Below, piece after piece: positions 1 to 9,413 of a stretch of 64,000 nt of DNA. The notes beneath the pieces were generated by a model. That model worked only from the letters and a program-made list of their open reading frames with translations. It made no database searches and was not told the DNA's origin. Source of the DNA: Superficieibacter sp. HKU1 (GTDB taxonomy: Bacteria > Pseudomonadota > Gammaproteobacteria > Enterobacterales > Enterobacteriaceae); contig NZ_CP119754.1 in assembly GCF_029319185.1 (NCBI RefSeq), positions 2,046,001 to 2,110,000 on the forward strand. The letters are read 5' to 3'. Position 1 is the first letter of the stretch, and every line of letters begins with the position of its first letter. Both the position numbers and the translations under genes were made by a program.

Positions 1-30
1 CAACAGGACGAGCAGTGTGACATCAAACAT
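1..30 (-). CDS. yeaL: YeaL, DUF441 family inner-membrane protein, 5' end only
   Basis: Only the first ten codons are inside the window, read leftwards from an ATG at 28-30. They give MFDVTLLVLL, which matches the start of E. coli YeaL, a small polytopic membrane protein of unknown function. The position next to yeaH/yeaG also fits the E. coli order, although yeaI, yeaJ and yeaK of E. coli are absent between them. The gene is divergent from the methyltransferase gene at 230 and shares its roughly 200 bp upstream region, which carries two Fur-like boxes. Identification rests on ten residues plus context. Confidence 0.7.
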   Translation of the reverse strand, partial: MFDVTLLVLL

Positions 31-50
31 CGTAGTTTTCCTTGCCGAAA

Positions 51-72
51 AATAATAAGCATGCTCATTTTA
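51..72. promoter_or_regulatory. Fur-like box, first of two direct repeats
   Basis: This 22 bp element agrees with the element at 154-175 at 19 of 22 positions, in the same orientation. Read on the minus strand it matches about 12 of 19 positions of the classical Fur consensus. It lies 21 bp upstream of the yeaL start, where a repressor could block yeaL transcription. The repeat is seen directly; the Fur assignment is inference. Confidence 0.45.
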
Positions 73-153
73 CGCACATACCCGTGAGTAAACAGGCTTT
101 TTTTACCCGCTGACATTTCTGGTGGAATAATCAATCGACGGTCATTCCAGCAA

Positions 154-175
154 AATAAAAATCATTCTCATTTTA
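154..175. promoter_or_regulatory. Fur-like box, second of two direct repeats
   Basis: This is the second copy of the 22 bp element. On the minus strand it contains AATGAGAATGATTTTTATT, about 13 of 19 matches to the Fur consensus, which is in the range of natural boxes. It sits about 55 bp upstream of the methyltransferase start, overlapping the probable promoter. It suggests iron-responsive control of that gene, but no experimental basis is available here. Confidence 0.5.
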
Positions 176-229
176 TCGCTACGCTGTTAATGTTGTATTT
201 ATTATGCATCTTATGGTGGAGAGGGATGA

Positions 230-1000
230 ATGAGCACTCATGAAAAAGCAGGGCATACTTTTCTGGCCAGCCTCGGCAAAACGCGTTTGCGTCCCGGCGG
301 TACAGAGGCGACCGAATGGCTATTCAGCCAGGCGCAATTAACACCGGAAAGCCGCGTTCTTGAAGTGGCCTGTAATATGGCGACGACGGCGATTGAGCTG
401 GTGCAACGCTATGGCTGTCACGTCACGGCCGTGGATATGGATAAAGACGCGCTGGCAACGGCGAAGGATAACGTCGCGGCGCAGGGGCTTGAGGATAATA
501 TTCAGGTGATGCCCGCCAACGCGAATAGTCTGCCCTTCGCCGATAACAGCTTTGACGTGGTAATTAACGAAGCTATGCTGACGATGTACGCTGACAAAGC
601 CAAAGCGAAATTGCTCGCCGAATATTATCGGGTGTTAAAGCCCGGCGGGCGTTTGCTCACCCACGATATTATGTTTACCGCCGGGCGGCTGGCTGAGGCG
701 CAGCAAAATCAGCTTCAGCAGGTGGTGAAATCCAATGTTAGTCCAATGACGAAAGAAGGCTGGCGGGAGATTCTACTGGCAACGGGTTTTGCCGGGGTGA
801 CGCAGCATCAGGGGGAAATGTCGCTGATGTCACCGCAAGGGTTAATTCGCGATGAAGGGCTGAAAGGAGCAATCAGAATTGTTTTTAACGGATTGCGCTG
901 CCGCGAGAACCGCAGCCGCTTTCTGGGAATGTTTCGCTTTTTCCGATCGCAGCGCAGACACCTCAATTATATCGCCTGCTGTTCTGTAAAAGGGCGGTAA
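230..1000 (+). CDS. SAM-dependent methyltransferase (class I), role unknown
   Basis: A 256-residue cytoplasmic protein with a class I methyltransferase core at about residues 35-150. The segment FADNSFDVVINEAML resembles motif II and the loop after it, and YYRVLKPGGRLL is the typical post-II signature of the UbiE/Methyltransf_11 group. Motif I is unusual: it reads LEVACNMATTAIEL instead of the normal glycine-rich DxGxGxG. The acidic residue ending strand 2 (VTAVDMD) is present. The start ATG follows a GGAGAGG ribosome site. E. coli K-12 has no equivalent between yeaL and yeaH. The gene stands alone, with yeaH convergent downstream, and has two Fur-like boxes upstream. The substrate is unknown. 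Confidence 0.75.
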   Translation: MSTHEKAGHTFLASLGKTRLRPGGTEATEWLFSQAQLTPESRVLEVACNMATTAIELVQRYGCHVTAVDMDKDALATAKDNVAAQGLEDNIQVMPANANSLPFADNSFDVVINEAMLTMYADKAKAKLLAEYYRVLKPGGRLLTHDIMFTAGRLAEAQQNQLQQVVKSNVSPMTKEGWREILLATGFAGVTQHQGEMSLMSPQGLIRDEGLKGAIRIVFNGLRCRENRSRFLGMFRFFRSQRRHLNYIACCSVKGR

Positions 1001-1031
1001 TGCACCCCGCGCATCGGCGCGGGGCGTAATG

Positions 1032-2315
1032 CTAATCGCTTGAGGTGACGCTTTGCTTATGGAACAGCTCGCGAAACACCGGATAAATATCTTCCTGCTC
1101 GCGAATGTGCTGAATAGCGAAATTATCAAACGATGCCTGAAGATGTTCATACTCCCGCCACAGCGTTTGATGCGCTCGCCGGGTGATCTCGATATAGCTG
1201 TAGTAACGCACCACCGGCAGAATTTTCTTCGCCAGGATCTCGTGACATAGCGGTGAGTCATCCGCCCAGTTATCGCCGTCAGATGCCTGCGCGGCATAGA
1301 TGTTCCACTGCGCCGGATCGTAACGCTCTTTCACCACTTCATCCATCAGCTTCAGGGCGCTGGAAACGATGGTTCCCCCGGTCTCCTGCGAGTAGAAAAA
1401 CTCATGCTCATCCACTTCTTTTGCCTGAGTATGATGGCGAATATACACCACATCAACGTTCTTATACGTTCGGCTCAGGAACAAATAGAGCAGAATATAA
1501 AAGCGTTTCGCCATGTCCTTGGTGGCCTGGTCCATCGAGCCAGAAACGTCCATCAGACAGAACATCACCGCCTGACTTGAAGGTTCAGGACGTTTTTCAT
1601 AGTTCTTGTAGCGCAGATCGAAGGTGTCGATAAACGGCACGCGTTCAATTTTTGCCCGCAGTTCGGCGATCTCTTTGCGCAGCCGTTCTTCTTCGAGCAA
1701 TTGTGCCGGTTCGCTTTTGCTCACCGTATCCAGACTGGCTTCCAGCTCCCGCAACTCACGGCGTTTACCTGCCGTCATTGCCGTGCGGCGGGCCAGTGAA
1801 TTTTGCAGCGAACGCACTACGCTAATGTTGGCAGGCACGCCGTTAGAGGTATACCCGGCACGATGCGTTTTATATTCATTCATCTGCCGGTGCTGATTTT
1901 TCTTCAGATTGGGCAGCGCTAAATCTTCGAAAAGCAGATCCAGGTACTCATCTTTGGAAATCTGAAAAACAAACTCGTCCTGGCCTTCGCCATCCTGACT
2001 CGCCTGGCCTTGCCCGCTACCGCCACCACCGCCGCCGCCCTGAGGACGTTCAATGCGATCGTTCTGAACGAAATGGTCATTTCCGGGATGCACACGGCTC
2101 CGCTCGCCGCCACGCCCCTGATGGAACATGGGTTCGTTAATATCGCCTGCCGGAATGGAGACGGATTCGCCGCTGTCGACGTCGGTCACCGAACGCTTGT
2201 TTATCGCTTCGGAAATAGATTGCTTAATCTGTGCTTTATAACGGCGTAAAAAGCGCTGACGGTTTACCGCGCTCTTATTTTTACCGTTCAGTCGTCGGTC
2301 AATGAACCAGGTCAT
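1032..2315 (-). CDS. yeaH: YeaH, UPF0229 stress protein with von Willebrand-type domain
   Basis: A 427-residue protein matching E. coli YeaH over its length. A low-complexity glycine run lies at residues 94-99. A VWA-like domain begins near 245 with a MIDAS-type DVSGS motif at 256-260. In enterics YeaH is co-transcribed with the kinase YeaG and both act in stationary-phase and nitrogen-starvation adaptation. Here it lies 119 bp downstream of yeaG on the same strand, with two hairpins between them. The biochemical role is unknown in the family. It ends 32 bp from the convergent methyltransferase gene. Confidence 0.95.
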   Translation of the reverse strand: MTWFIDRRLNGKNKSAVNRQRFLRRYKAQIKQSISEAINKRSVTDVDSGESVSIPAGDINEPMFHQGRGGERSRVHPGNDHFVQNDRIERPQGGGGGGGSGQGQASQDGEGQDEFVFQISKDEYLDLLFEDLALPNLKKNQHRQMNEYKTHRAGYTSNGVPANISVVRSLQNSLARRTAMTAGKRRELRELEASLDTVSKSEPAQLLEEERLRKEIAELRAKIERVPFIDTFDLRYKNYEKRPEPSSQAVMFCLMDVSGSMDQATKDMAKRFYILLYLFLSRTYKNVDVVYIRHHTQAKEVDEHEFFYSQETGGTIVSSALKLMDEVVKERYDPAQWNIYAAQASDGDNWADDSPLCHEILAKKILPVVRYYSYIEITRRAHQTLWREYEHLQASFDNFAIQHIREQEDIYPVFRELFHKQSVTSSD

Positions 2316-2354
2316 ATGCCCCCCGTACTGCTTTTGCCAACTTCACGCTGCGTC

Positions 2355-2427
2355 TCAGGAACCGGCAGGTTGTCCGGTCCTGAGATCGCATCTTTATTCA
2401 GGCCCGGCGAGCATCACGCTGCCGGGC
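2355..2427. other. Two consecutive hairpins in the yeaG-yeaH spacer
   Basis: Two inverted repeats fill the spacer. The first has arms 2355-2365 and 2374-2383 (TCAGGAACCGG against CCGGTCCTGA, one bulge). The second has GC-rich arms GCCCGGC and GCCGGGC at 2402-2408 and 2421-2427. Neither has a T-tract on the yeaG side, so they look more like mRNA-processing or stability structures, or a degenerate REP pair, than full terminators. Confidence 0.5.
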
Positions 2428-2434
2428 ATTAGTA

Positions 2435-4369
2435 TTATGATGATTTACGCACCCGCAGATACCATTCGCACAGCAGGCGAACCTGTTTGCGGGTATAGCC
2501 TTTCTCCATCATCCGGTCGACAAAGTCGTCATGCTTTTTCTGCTCGTCGGTTGAGGTCTTGGCATTGAACGAGATCACCGGCAGCAGCTCCTCGGTATTA
2601 GAGAACATTTTCTTCTCAATAACCGTGCGCAGTTTCTCGTAGCTGGTCCAGTTCGGATTACGTCCGCTGTTATTCGCTCTGGCGCGCAGTACGAAGTTAA
2701 CGATTTCATTACGGAAATCTTTCGGATTACTGATCCCGGCAGGTTTCTCGATTTTTTCCAGCTCGGCGTTAAGCGATTCACGGTCAAAAAGCTGGCCGGT
2801 ATCGGGATCGCGATACTCCTGATCCTGGATCCAGAAATCCGCATAGGTGACATAACGATCGAAAATGTTCTGCCCATATTCAGAGTAGGATTCCAGATAA
2901 GCGGTCTGGATCTCTTTGCCGATAAATTCGGCATATTTCGGGATCAGATACCCTTTGAGGAATTCAAGGTAGCGCTCTGCCAGCTCCTGCGGGAACTGCT
3001 CACGTTCGATCTGCTGCTCCAGGACATAGAAAAGGTGTACCGGGTTCGCCGCCACTTCCGCGTGATCAAAGTTGAAGACGCGAGAGAGGATTTTGAAGGC
3101 GAAACGGGTCGAGAGACCGTTCATGCCTTCGTCCACTCCGGCGTAATCGCGATATTCCTGATAAGACTTCGCTTTCGGATCGGTATCCTTCAGACTTTCA
3201 CCATCATAGACGCGCATTTTTGAATAAGTGCTGGAGTTTTCCGGCTCTTTCAAACGCGACAAAATAGTAAAGCGGGCCAGCGTTTCCAGCGTACCCGGTG
3301 CGCACGGCGCATGGGTCAGCTCACTGTGATTAAGCAGTTTCTCGTAGATTTTGATCTCTTCAGAGATCCGCAGGCAATAAGGCACCTTAACGATGTATAC
3401 ACGGTCAAGAAACGCCTCATTATTCTTGTTGTTACGGAACGTCACCCATTCAGATTCGTTCGAGTGGGCGAGGATAATCCCGTTAAACGGCAGGGCGGAG
3501 ATCCCCTCGGTACCGTTGTAGTTACCTTCCTGCGTTGCCGTCAGCAATGGATGCAGCACCTTAATTGGCGCTTTAAACATTTCGACGAATTCCATAATCC
3601 CCTGGTTGGCCCGGCACAGCGCTCCGGAATAGCCGTAGGCATCAGGATCGTTCTGGGCGTGGTTCTCCAGTTTACGAATGTCCACTTTCCCGACCAGCGC
3701 CGAAATATCCTGATTGTTCTCGTCGCCAGGTTCAGTTTTGGCAATCGCAATCTGTTCCAGAATGGAAGGCCAGACTTTGACTACGCGGAACTTCGTGATA
3801 TCGCCGCCAAATTCATGCAGGCGTTTCGCGGCCCACGGCGACATAATGGTGCCGAGATAGCGACGCGGGATGCCATACTCTTTATCGAGAATTTGCGCGT
3901 CTTCCTGTGGGTTAAACAGGCACAGCGGATGATCGTTAACCGGGCTGCGTTCACCGTCAGCGCTGAGCACGTAGATCGGCACGCGCTGCATAAGCGCTTT
4001 CAGCCGTTCTGCCAGCGACGATTTACCGCCGCCAACCGGCCCCAGCAGATACAGGATCTGCTTTTTCTCTTCCAGGCCCTGAGCGGCATGTTTCAGGTAC
4101 GAAACGATCTGCTCAATAGCCTCTTCCATTCCGTAAAACTCCTCAAAGGCCGGATAGCGAGCGATAACCCGGTTCGAAAAGAGACGAGATAGCCGTGGCT
4201 CCTGAGCAGTATCAACCATCACTGGCTCACCGATTGCCGTCAATAGCCGCTCCGCCGCATTGGCGTAGGCGCTACGATCCTGGCGGCAAATAGTAAGAAA
4301 TTCCTGCAGTGTGAACTCTTCGTCCTTGGCAGCTTCATAACGCTGGCGGTAGTGATCGAATATATTCAT
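2435..4369 (-). CDS. yeaG: YeaG, PrkA-type serine protein kinase
   Basis: A 644-residue protein nearly identical to E. coli YeaG. The N-terminal AAA-like domain has a Walker A motif, GPVGGGKSS, at 110-118; the PrkA C-terminal domain follows. The kinase acts in the cytoplasm in starvation and stationary-phase adaptation. The start chosen is the ATG at 4367-4369 (MNIFDHYRQR), which gives the family length and has AGGACGG just upstream. A longer in-frame start at 4414 would add 15 non-conserved residues. It is the first gene of a yeaG-yeaH operon. Known enteric control is RpoS and NtrC; I could not find a correctly spaced sigma-54 promoter in the 432 bp upstream. Confidence 0.96.
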   Translation of the reverse strand: MNIFDHYRQRYEAAKDEEFTLQEFLTICRQDRSAYANAAERLLTAIGEPVMVDTAQEPRLSRLFSNRVIARYPAFEEFYGMEEAIEQIVSYLKHAAQGLEEKKQILYLLGPVGGGKSSLAERLKALMQRVPIYVLSADGERSPVNDHPLCLFNPQEDAQILDKEYGIPRRYLGTIMSPWAAKRLHEFGGDITKFRVVKVWPSILEQIAIAKTEPGDENNQDISALVGKVDIRKLENHAQNDPDAYGYSGALCRANQGIMEFVEMFKAPIKVLHPLLTATQEGNYNGTEGISALPFNGIILAHSNESEWVTFRNNKNNEAFLDRVYIVKVPYCLRISEEIKIYEKLLNHSELTHAPCAPGTLETLARFTILSRLKEPENSSTYSKMRVYDGESLKDTDPKAKSYQEYRDYAGVDEGMNGLSTRFAFKILSRVFNFDHAEVAANPVHLFYVLEQQIEREQFPQELAERYLEFLKGYLIPKYAEFIGKEIQTAYLESYSEYGQNIFDRYVTYADFWIQDQEYRDPDTGQLFDRESLNAELEKIEKPAGISNPKDFRNEIVNFVLRARANNSGRNPNWTSYEKLRTVIEKKMFSNTEELLPVISFNAKTSTDEQKKHDDFVDRMMEKGYTRKQVRLLCEWYLRVRKSS

Positions 4370-4801
4370 GGCATGCCGTCCTTTCGTTTTAGCACAGGTA
4401 AAAGAGCCGTTCATATGAATAGTAGAGGCTCCCGGAAGAGGTAGGCTGAGCCACGCTCATTCACACTCCAGCAACCATTATGCCAGGTTAGAGGAGGCCA
4501 AAAGACGATGTGCCCGGCGATACACCTTCTCAATAAAGCGTAGATGGCATTTGCAAAACTTGCCTGCGAGCCGGGCCCAATTTCAATGACATATCAATAA
4601 CTCATCCTTAAAAAATTTACGCGAGGCGGAATAACGCTGGTCTTGCGTCATCGGGGTGTCACGACTATGCAAACCTGCTGTCATATGTGGCTATCATGCT
4701 AAAACATTTGTCTGAGTAAGGTTCTTGTAAATAATTTGGGTTGTGAGTCAAGGACGGTTACACTCCTTCAGCGGATAATTTGATACAGGAAAGAGCGAAT
4801 T
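4370..4801. other. Divergent intergenic region yeaG / mipA
   Basis: This 432 bp stretch separates the divergent yeaG and mipA genes and must hold both promoters. No RNA gene, ORF with family support or strong terminator was seen. A GG/GC pair on the minus strand near 4558-4572 looks like a sigma-54 promoter but its spacing is 10 instead of 12, so it is not called. Confidence 0.5.
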
Positions 4802-5551
4802 GTGACTAAATTCAAACTTGTGGCACTGGGTGTGCTAATTGCTTCTTCGGCTTCCGTTGCGCAGGCAGCAGCAGGCCCCTGGACAGTGGGCGCGGGTGTC
4901 GGCGTCGTTCAAAACCCCTACAAACAATATGATGACGATGTTTATCCTGTACCGGTAGTCGCTTATGAGGGCGATGATTTCTGGTTCCGTGGCCTTGGCG
5001 GCGGTTACTATCTGTGGAATGACAAAACCGACAAACTCTCCATTACAGCGTACTATTCGCCGCTGCATTTCAAACCTCACGACAGTGACAACAACCAGCT
5101 GCGCCAGCTCGATCGCCGTCGTTCGACGGTAATGGCGGGACTGACCTACATCCATGAAACGTCATACGGCTTCCTGCGTACGACATTTGCGGGTGATACC
5201 TTGGATAACAGCAACGGCTTCACCGGTGATGTGGCATGGCTTTACCGCTACACCAACGATCGCCTGCATATCACTCCAGGTATCGGGGTGGAATGGAGCA
5301 GTGAAAACCAGAACGACTACTACTATGGTGTTTCCGGTAAGGAATCTCGTCGTAGCGGGCTTAAGAGCTACAATCCTGACGATAGCTGGAATCCGTACGT
5401 CGAACTGGCGGTTAGCTACAGCCTGACGGATAACTGGAATATCTACGGCTCCGGACGCTATACGCGCCTGTCAGACGAAGTGACCGACAGCCCGATGGTT
5501 GATAAATCCTGGTCCGGGCTTTTCTCTACCGGGGTGACGTACAATTTCTGA
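4802..5551 (+). CDS. mipA: MipA, MltA-interacting outer-membrane protein
   Basis: A 249-residue protein with a cleavable signal peptide (residues 1-23, ending VAQAAA). It is followed by an OmpV/MipA-type beta-barrel that ends in a C-terminal aromatic (TYNF), as outer-membrane barrels do. The family scaffold brings the lytic transglycosylase MltA and the synthase PBP1B together for peptidoglycan synthesis. The conserved tail SDEVTDSPMVDKSW agrees with E. coli MipA. Translation starts at GTG 4802, preceded by CAGGAAAGAG. An intrinsic terminator follows. Confidence 0.95.
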   Translation: MTKFKLVALGVLIASSASVAQAAAGPWTVGAGVGVVQNPYKQYDDDVYPVPVVAYEGDDFWFRGLGGGYYLWNDKTDKLSITAYYSPLHFKPHDSDNNQLRQLDRRRSTVMAGLTYIHETSYGFLRTTFAGDTLDNSNGFTGDVAWLYRYTNDRLHITPGIGVEWSSENQNDYYYGVSGKESRRSGLKSYNPDDSWNPYVELAVSYSLTDNWNIYGSGRYTRLSDEVTDSPMVDKSWSGLFSTGVTYNF

Positions 5552-5585
5552 TAGTGCAAACTAACAGGGCATATTGTGCAACACG

Positions 5586-5608
5586 ACAGGGCGATTACGC
5601 CCTGTTTT
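5586..5608 (+). terminator. Intrinsic terminator after mipA
   Basis: A perfect 8 bp stem, ACAGGGCG and CGCCCTGT, with loop ATTA is followed by a short T-tract, 35 bp after the mipA stop. Confidence 0.8.
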
Positions 5609-5645
5609 GCATTATGGTGGTGCAGTAAAAATCTCAGGAGGAGTT

Positions 5646-6497
5646 ATGACAAAATCAATTCACTTTCGTCATCAGGCCACGTTGCCGGCAATCGGTCAGG
5701 GCACGTGGTATATGGGAGAGAGCCGAAGCCAGCGTGCGGCTGAAGTCGCCGCTTTACGGGCTGGGGTGGAGCAGGGACTTACGCTGATTGATACCGCGGA
5801 AATGTATGCTGACGGCGGTGCTGAAGAAGTGGTGGGCGAAGCGCTGAAGGGCATTCGCGATAAGGTCTTTCTGGTTTCAAAAGTCTATCCATGGAATGCG
5901 GGGGGCAAAAAAGCCATCGCCGCCTGCGAAGCCAGCCTGCGTCGTCTGGGCACCGACCATCTCGATTTGTATCTGCTGCACTGGCGGGGAAATTATTCGC
6001 TGGCGGAAACGGTGGAGGTGATGGAAACGCTCATCGCGCAGGGAAAAATCGCCCGCTGGGGCGTGTCAAATCTGGACAGCGATGACATGCAGGAGCTGTG
6101 GCAGGTTGACGGCGGCCAACAGTGCGCTACCAATCAGGTGCTCTATCATCTGGCCTCGCGCGGTATCGAATATGATTTACTGCCCTGGTGCCAGCAACAG
6201 TCGCTGCCGGTAATGGCTTATTGTCCACTGGCGCAGGCTGGCCGTCTGCGCAACGGATTGCTGAATAACAACGCGGTGCTGGAGATTGCCCGTACGCATA
6301 ATGCCAGCGCGGCACAAATTCTGCTGACGTGGGTGATCAGTCATCAGGGTGTGATGGCGATCCCGAAAGCGTCGAGCGTGGCGCACGTTAAAGAGAATGC
6401 CGCCGCGCTGAATATTTCGCTGAGTGCGGACGATCTGGCAAAGCTGGATCGCGCCTTCCCGGCCCCGCAGCGCAAAATGCCGCTGGACGTGGTTTGA
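5646..6497 (+). CDS. yeaE: YeaE, aldo-keto reductase (methylglyoxal reductase)
   Basis: A 283-residue aldo/keto reductase with the family TIM barrel. The catalytic tetrad is recognisable: Asp and Tyr in LIDTAEMYADG, Lys in LVSKVYPW and His in LYLLHWRG. E. coli YeaE reduces methylglyoxal with NADPH. The start is set at ATG 5646 because it follows AGGAGGAG at the right distance. An in-frame upstream start at 5574 would run through the mipA terminator. The next gene (yeaD) is convergent, separated by a REP/BIME repeat. Confidence 0.93.
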   Translation: MTKSIHFRHQATLPAIGQGTWYMGESRSQRAAEVAALRAGVEQGLTLIDTAEMYADGGAEEVVGEALKGIRDKVFLVSKVYPWNAGGKKAIAACEASLRRLGTDHLDLYLLHWRGNYSLAETVEVMETLIAQGKIARWGVSNLDSDDMQELWQVDGGQQCATNQVLYHLASRGIEYDLLPWCQQQSLPVMAYCPLAQAGRLRNGLLNNNAVLEIARTHNASAAQILLTWVISHQGVMAIPKASSVAHVKENAAALNISLSADDLAKLDRAFPAPQRKMPLDVV

Positions 6498-6543
6498 TCC
6501 GCCGGGGTAATAGTGCGTCGCCGTCGGATTGTCGATGAGTGTG

Positions 6544-6647
6544 ATACCGTGGAATTATGCCTGGCGGCGCTTCGCTTGCACAGGCCTACGGGAGGCGAAT
6601 AACGTGGTGTTTTATAGGCCGGGTAAGGCGAAAGCCGTCACCCGGCA
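6544..6647. repeat. REP/BIME-type repeat, copy A
   Basis: This is an inverted pair of REP-like hairpins. One unit begins GCCTGGCGGCGCTTCGCTTG near 6559. The other is TAGGCCGGGTAAGGCGAAAG to CACCCGGC near 6615-6646. On the opposite strand the whole block, including the outer flank ATTCCACGGTAT, matches 47451-47564. It lies between the convergent genes yeaE and yeaD, the usual position of REP elements. Confidence 0.8.
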
Positions 6648-6659
6648 ATTAACGCAGAC

Positions 6660-7544
6660 TCAGCGTTTAGCCACACGAATAGTCTGGGCCAGACGAGAAG
6701 GCTTCTCTTCGCTGGCTTTCTGCTTCGTCGTCGCGCACGCCGTTTCAACGCAAACAAAGGTTTTATAGCCGTCATCCGGCATATCGCCCATGCTGACGGA
6801 AAGCGCCGGACCCGGATTCCAGCCCACTACATCGCAGTAATGGTGGTGGATCACGTCGATTTTACGGTTAAGCGCCGCATCGTGGATCACGCTACAGGCT
6901 TCCGGATTGATGTAGACGCGGTCGGTACGGTCGGGGAAAGTTTGCACCCCATCCGCCAGCACGCCTTCCTGTGCGTCATTCACTTTATCAATGTAGCGAT
7001 CGCCAAGGCCGCTAACGCTGACCGCGCTGATATCGCCAACGTTAAAGTACGTATGCAGGGCGGAGGTTGTTTCAAACTCGCCGTGGGCTTCCAGCTCGAT
7101 TTCACAGGTTTTACCCAGTTTGTAGCGGGCGTAAAGTGTGAAATCATGCGGCCAGTACTGACGCGTCGCATCGCTGCTTTGCAGTTCAAAGGTCAACACA
7201 ACGCCATTGTCGTCTTCATTGTGTGCCTTCAGCGTCCACGGCAGATTGCGGGCAAAACCGTGAGAGGGCAGACCTTTCTGTTCAGCCGGACCAAACCATG
7301 GCCAGCAAACAGGGACGCCGCCGCGCAGCGCCACACCGTTTTTAAACGGGGTATTGCCGCTTAACCACAAAACCTCTTCTTCGCCCGCAGGTTTCCAGGA
7401 AAGCAGGTGCGCGCCCTGAAGGGCGAAGGAAGCCTTAACCTGCGGGTGGTCAACAACGATGATTTCCAGCTCGTCAAGCTGGCGTTGGGAAAGAACCGGG
7501 GTTATCTGTTCGACTACAGGTAGAGCAAAAATTTTAGCAATCAT
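6660..7544 (-). CDS. yeaD: YeaD, D-hexose-6-phosphate mutarotase (aldose 1-epimerase family)
   Basis: A 294-residue cytoplasmic protein matching E. coli YeaD end to end. It has the galactose-mutarotase-like beta-sandwich features: the substrate loop RGGVPVCWPWFGP and the conserved SALHTYFNVGDI. The family interconverts alpha and beta anomers of glucose-6-phosphate and related sugar phosphates. It lies downstream of gapA on the same strand, 76 bp away with a strong terminator between, so it probably depends on read-through or its own promoter. Confidence 0.93.
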   Translation of the reverse strand: MIAKIFALPVVEQITPVLSQRQLDELEIIVVDHPQVKASFALQGAHLLSWKPAGEEEVLWLSGNTPFKNGVALRGGVPVCWPWFGPAEQKGLPSHGFARNLPWTLKAHNEDDNGVVLTFELQSSDATRQYWPHDFTLYARYKLGKTCEIELEAHGEFETTSALHTYFNVGDISAVSVSGLGDRYIDKVNDAQEGVLADGVQTFPDRTDRVYINPEACSVIHDAALNRKIDVIHHHYCDVVGWNPGPALSVSMGDMPDDGYKTFVCVETACATTKQKASEEKPSRLAQTIRVAKR

Positions 7545-7573
7545 TTAACGCAATCCTCTGTCTTCAAAACAAA

Positions 7574-7599
7574 AAAAGAGCGACCGAAGTCGCTCTTTT
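7574..7599 (-). terminator. Intrinsic terminator after gapA
   Basis: A perfect 11 bp stem, AAAAGAGCGAC and GTCGCTCTTTT, with a 4-base loop, about 20 bp after the gapA stop. The symmetrical A and T tails make it efficient in both directions. Confidence 0.92.
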
Positions 7600-7620
7600 G
7601 GAATCATGTCTCATCTCAAC

Positions 7621-8616
<996 letters not shown>

Positions 8617-8957
8617 ATATTCCACCAGCTATTTGTTAGTGAATAAAAGGTTGCCTGTAAAATTACAAAAACCTTACGCAGCGTCAAGCGGAATCGTGTC
8701 AATCATTGCGACAAATCAATCCTCTGCCTAACCTTTGGACGACTGACTCGCTCCACTTTTCCTTTGGGCTGAAAACCACATGGGGGCTGCGCCCGGAATT
8801 TTAAAGGGCTAGCCGGATAAAAATGTGAACGCCATCACAATAATCAGGGTAACCCCGCACACCGGATAAGTTTAGAACAAATAGCCGGACCTTGATGTTA
8901 ATGTTTTGTTAGAATAGGCTTATAAATGTAAGTGCGACTACCGCGAGATGTGAGAAA
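8617..8957. other. Divergent promoter region gapA / msrB
   Basis: 341 bp without a gene. It holds a consensus CRP site (8824-8839). The AT-rich stretch TTAGAATAGGCTTATAAAT near 8908-8926 could supply a -10 region for msrB. E. coli gapA is known to use several promoters in this interval; individual ones could not be assigned here. Confidence 0.5.
8824..8839. promoter_or_regulatory. CRP-binding site
   Basis: TGTGA-N6-TCACA is a perfect match to the CRP core, inside AAATGTGAACGCCATCACAA. It lies between divergent gapA and msrB. CRP activation of gapA is established in E. coli, so it more likely serves gapA. Confidence 0.75.
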
Positions 8958-9371
8958 ATGGCCAATAAACCCTCCCCGGAAACGCTAAAAAATTCGCTGA
9001 GCGAAATGCAATTTTACGTGACGCAACACCATGGTACCGAACCGCCTTTTACCGGTCGTTTATTGCATAATAAACGCGAAGGGGTTTATCACTGTCTGGT
9101 CTGCGACGCGCCGCTGTTTAATTCGCAATCAAAATACGAGTCCGGCTGCGGCTGGCCCAGTTTTTATGAACCGGTTAGCGAAAGCGCGGTGCGTTCGCTA
9201 AATGACTACTCGCACGGCATGCAGCGTATCGAAATTCGTTGTGGGAACTGCGACGCGCACCTTGGACACGTCTTCCCGGACGGCCCTCAGCCCACCGGCG
9301 AGCGTTTCTGCGTTAATTCAGCCTCCCTGAGCTTTACCGATGATGACGGTGGCGAGCAAATTAAGGGCTAA
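8958..9371 (+). CDS. msrB: MsrB, peptide-methionine (R)-S-oxide reductase
   Basis: A 137-residue cytoplasmic repair enzyme that reduces the R epimer of methionine sulfoxide in proteins. Zinc ligands are present as two CxxC pairs (Cys46/49 and Cys95/98), and the catalytic Cys118 lies in RFCVNSASL. Length and sequence match E. coli MsrB. It is followed 42 bp later by yeaC, as in E. coli, so the two probably form an operon. Confidence 0.97.
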   Translation: MANKPSPETLKNSLSEMQFYVTQHHGTEPPFTGRLLHNKREGVYHCLVCDAPLFNSQSKYESGCGWPSFYEPVSESAVRSLNDYSHGMQRIEIRCGNCDAHLGHVFPDGPQPTGERFCVNSASLSFTDDDGGEQIKG

Positions 9372-9413
9372 AAAATCGATTCAGCAAATTATTCCACCAG
9401 CAGGAGCGACAGC

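Noticed and set aside
2025..2042. GCC/CCG-rich tract (CCACCACCGCCGCCGCC) as a repeat element.
   Set aside because: It is simply the coding sequence of the glycine run at residues 94-99 of YeaH.
4555..4575. Possible sigma-54 promoter upstream of yeaG on the minus strand (GGCAAGTTTTGCA).
   Set aside because: The GG and GC doublets are 10 bp apart instead of the required 12, so it would not be used by sigma-54.
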